A stretch of 64,000 nt of DNA, taken from Sinorhizobium sp. 6-70 (lineage in GTDB: Bacteria; Pseudomonadota; Alphaproteobacteria; Rhizobiales; Rhizobiaceae). Position numbers and translations under genes: made by a program. Under the pieces are notes generated by a model, which saw nothing but the letters and a program-made list of their open reading frames with translations, did no database searches and was not told the origin of the DNA. The stretch lies in the NCBI RefSeq assembly GCF_030124375.1, contig NZ_JASKLS010000003.1, positions 479,337-543,336 on the forward strand. Direction: 5' to 3'. This document shows, in pieces, positions 61,950 to 64,000 of this stretch (position 1 is the first letter of the stretch; each line of letters begins with the position of its first letter).

Positions 61950-63152
61950 TCACCGTTCCCACCTCACCCAGCACTCGCCGGTCTTCCGGACAAATAAATG
62001 CCCGTGGAATGCCGGTAGATTTTCGAGTTGAAGCTTTGGGAGACGCTCGACGAGGACCGAGAGCCCCTCCTCGAGCTCGGCCCGCCCCATCGCGTCGGCG
62101 ACACATTTATGCGCGCCGCCACCAAAGGCCAGTCGCGCCAGGTTCAGGTTTGAACGCGATATGTCGAAGACATTCGGCTGATCGAAAACACGTTCATCCC
62201 GCAACGCGGATATAAACGACAGCAGAACCGGTTGGCCTGCCGGCAAAGTCCAGCCGTCGATCTCGATGTCTTGAAGGGAGACCCGGATGACGCCCGCGAT
62301 GCCCGGTTCAAAGCGCATGCCTTCGGCAACGGCGTTTGTGACCAGTGTCGGATCTGCACAGACAGCTCGCCATTGTTCGGGATGTGAGAGCAACTGCGCC
62401 GCCTGCGCAATCAGCGCGGTCCGCACCGATTCCGTTCCACCGATGATCAGCTGGATGATCTGGACGAGCACTTCCACCCTGGCCAGTTCGTTCTCTTCGG
62501 CGAACCGCAGATATTGCGCGAGAAACCCGTGTGACCGACCGGCCTCGGCCTCTGTGAGAAGGCCATCAAGGTAGTTTCGGACCCGAAGCGCTGCCGTCTC
62601 GGCATTTGCGACGGCATCTTCCGTTGGATCCGGCCGGAAGAATGCGTTCATGGCATGGACATCCTGGGCGAAAGGCGGGATGTCCGCCTCGGGAATTTCA
62701 AAAAGGCGGGCCAAGGCGAGTATGGGGAGCTTCGCCGCATAACCGGAGGCGAGTTCAAGCCTGCCGCTGTCATAGCTCGCGTCGATCAACGCGATAGCCG
62801 CCTGCCTCAGATGCTGTCGAAACGGCTCCGACACCTGGTTTGCGAGCGCTCCGGATATTGCAGACCGGCGGCGAACATGAACCTCGCCATTGGCCGTCAG
62901 CATCCCATGCGCGAAGATGTCAAAGAGCGCGCCCTCCGTGACCCCAGCCTGCGCCGGCATCGCGATTTCCGTTGCCTGCAATCGCGGATCACTCATCAGC
63001 CGCACGACATCGTCATGCCGCAGAACGACGTAGCCGCCTGTATCGAGGGCAATGAAGGGAAAGGCCTGGCGATATCGAGCAAAAGTGGCGTGGACGTCCG
63101 CGTCCAGACCGGACGATGCAACGACAGGGACAGTGCGAATGCTATCCAACAT
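61950..63152 (-). CDS. Cytochrome P450, second copy
   Basis: A 400-residue P450 with heme motif FGGGAHKCVADA (Cys350), I-helix GGTES (238-242; acid E241 and alcohol S242 in place of the usual D-T) and EGMR (277-280) for ExxR. The start at 63152 has AAGGA before it; the frame to 63341 adds an unlikely leader. It is a diverged paralogue of the P450 at 59.4 kb rather than a recent duplicate. The unusual acid-alcohol pair may alter oxygen activation. Confidence 0.85.
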   Translation of the reverse strand: MLDSIRTVPVVASSGLDADVHATFARYRQAFPFIALDTGGYVVLRHDDVVRLMSDPRLQATEIAMPAQAGVTEGALFDIFAHGMLTANGEVHVRRRSAISGALANQVSEPFRQHLRQAAIALIDASYDSGRLELASGYAAKLPILALARLFEIPEADIPPFAQDVHAMNAFFRPDPTEDAVANAETAALRVRNYLDGLLTEAEAGRSHGFLAQYLRFAEENELARVEVLVQIIQLIIGGTESVRTALIAQAAQLLSHPEQWRAVCADPTLVTNAVAEGMRFEPGIAGVIRVSLQDIEIDGWTLPAGQPVLLSFISALRDERVFDQPNVFDISRSNLNLARLAFGGGAHKCVADAMGRAELEEGLSVLVERLPKLQLENLPAFHGHLFVRKTGECWVRWER

Positions 63153-63346
63153 GTGAAATTCCTTCATAGGGATCACAAAATCAGTGGGATGGGACGCGGC
63201 CCCTCGCTGGGATTGCCCGGCGAGAGCTCGACCGCCCCACTCAAGCGCCGTCTTTGACTTCAGCTGCGAGAGGCATTGGCCTCCCGCAGACTGGCGCTGA
63301 CTGCGATATCGAGCGGCATCGATCGGTGGACCCGGCGACAACCGTT

Positions 63347-64000
63347 TCAGAATTCATGCTGGGCGCGGATCATGTCTGCCGCCCTTTCGCCGATCACGAC
63401 GCACGGCGCCATGGTGTTGCCCGTGGTGATCCGTGGCATGATGGACGCATCCGCGATACGCAGACCCTTGATGCCGTAGACCTTCAGTTCGTGGTCGACG
63501 ACCGACATGCTGTCTCGGCCCATTTTTGCCGTACAGGACTGGTGCCAATAGGTGGCCGCCGACCGGCGGATGAAGTCGACAAGGCCGTTCCGACCCCGTG
63601 CTCCAGGCGCGGTCTCGCCACTCACGAGCGGCGTGAAAGCTGCACCATTGCCCAGCTCCCGGCAGAGTTCGACAGCCGCAATGGCCGTCGCCATATCCTC
63701 CGGCTCGCTCAGGGAATTGGGCTCGATCAGAACGGCATCGTTCACGCCCGGCCCAGAAAGCCTCAGACGCCCCCGGCTTTTCGGCTGCGCCAGTCCTGCA
63801 AACATGGTCCAACCATGTTCGGGCGTTTCCAATCCGGTTTCAGCGGGTGACGGAACCGGGAATTCCAGCTGGCACTGAAGGATGTCCGGCTGCGGCAGAC
63901 GGGAATCGCTCTTCCAGTAGAGTGTGGCCTCGCAGCCTCCGCCTCCCACGCCTTCGGGCTTCCGGTACGCCCAGGTGCAGCCGAAGGCGAGATGGTCCTG
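63347..64000 (-). CDS. GMC-family oxidoreductase, C-terminal part (cut by window edge)
   Basis: The last 217 residues of a glucose-methanol-choline oxidoreductase. The catalytic His lies in ATYWHQSCTAKMG and the partner Asn in TTGNTMAP; the QDHLAFG segment near the window end is a choline-dehydrogenase-like motif. The FAD-binding N-terminus lies beyond 64000. It oxidises an alcohol to an aldehyde. It precedes the second P450 gene by about 195 bases on the same strand and probably belongs to the same transcription unit. Confidence 0.82.
   Translation of the reverse strand, partial: QDHLAFGCTWAYRKPEGVGGGGCEATLYWKSDSRLPQPDILQCQLEFPVPSPAETGLETPEHGWTMFAGLAQPKSRGRLRLSGPGVNDAVLIEPNSLSEPEDMATAIAAVELCRELGNGAAFTPLVSGETAPGARGRNGLVDFIRRSAATYWHQSCTAKMGRDSMSVVDHELKVYGIKGLRIADASIMPRITTGNTMAPCVVIGERAADMIRAQHEF

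Overview
The window is high-GC alphaproteobacterial DNA and almost certainly comes from a Sinorhizobium/Ensifer species or a close rhizobial relative. It carries a complete galactoglucan (exopolysaccharide II, exp/wg) locus with the gene order known from S. meliloti, rhizobial-type sugar ABC operons, and a palindromic intergenic repeat of the RIME type. The mix of uptake operons, polysaccharide synthesis and catabolic genes fits a large secondary replicon (megaplasmid or chromid). No tRNA, rRNA, CRISPR array, intact transposase or replication origin was seen.

Layout. (1) 1-6.4 kb: the start of a LacI-family repressor, a perfect 16-bp operator, and a divergent sugar operon (Gfo/Idh/MocA dehydrogenase, TIM-barrel isomerase, CUT1-type ABC transporter). 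(2) 6.4-12 kb: a YtfQ-YtfR-YtfT-YjfF-like ribose-type ABC operon that ends with an FCD-type GntR regulator. (3) 12-16.2 kb: a compact co-directional set encoding a 70-residue protein, an N-formylglutamate-amidohydrolase-like protein, a QEGLA/HExxxH zinc-peptidase-like protein and a glutathione-synthetase-like ATP-grasp enzyme. This is the best candidate for an undescribed system. (4) 16.5-20.1 kb: a class III cyclase-TPR protein, an NTF2-like protein and a divergent LysR regulator. (5) 20.1-47.3 kb: the galactoglucan locus. On the minus strand are wgeA-H (secreted Ca-binding protein, glycosyltransferases, methyltransferase) and wgdA/wgdB (type I secretion). On the plus strand are wggR (MarR-type activator), wgcA, and wgaA-J (glycosyltransferases, two pyruvyltransferase-like proteins, a GH-A glycosidase-like protein, four dTDP-sugar genes).

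(6) 47.4-48 kb: two opposed gene stumps. (7) 48.2-53.1 kb: a MacAB-like tripartite exporter placed directly behind a small Sec-targeted two-cysteine peptide, with a LuxR-type regulator upstream. (8) 53.4-55.2 kb: decayed pieces of a SulP transporter, a class III cyclase and an MhqO-like VOC protein. (9) 55.3-64 kb: a minus-strand oxidative cluster with a GMC oxidoreductase (cut by the window edge), two cytochromes P450, an FAD monooxygenase, an orphan OmpR-type regulator, LigB/LigA-type extradiol dioxygenase subunits and an M20 amidohydrolase. It looks like a ring-hydroxylation and ring-opening pathway for an unknown aromatic or amide substrate.

How it works together. WggR probably binds palindromes in the wgdA-wggR, wgaA and wgeA promoter regions and switches on galactoglucan production. 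WgdA/WgdB export the RTX protein WgeA, while the Wga/Wgc/Wge enzymes make and decorate the polymer. The flanking modules look independent and the gene stumps between them suggest repeated insertion and loss next to the conserved core.
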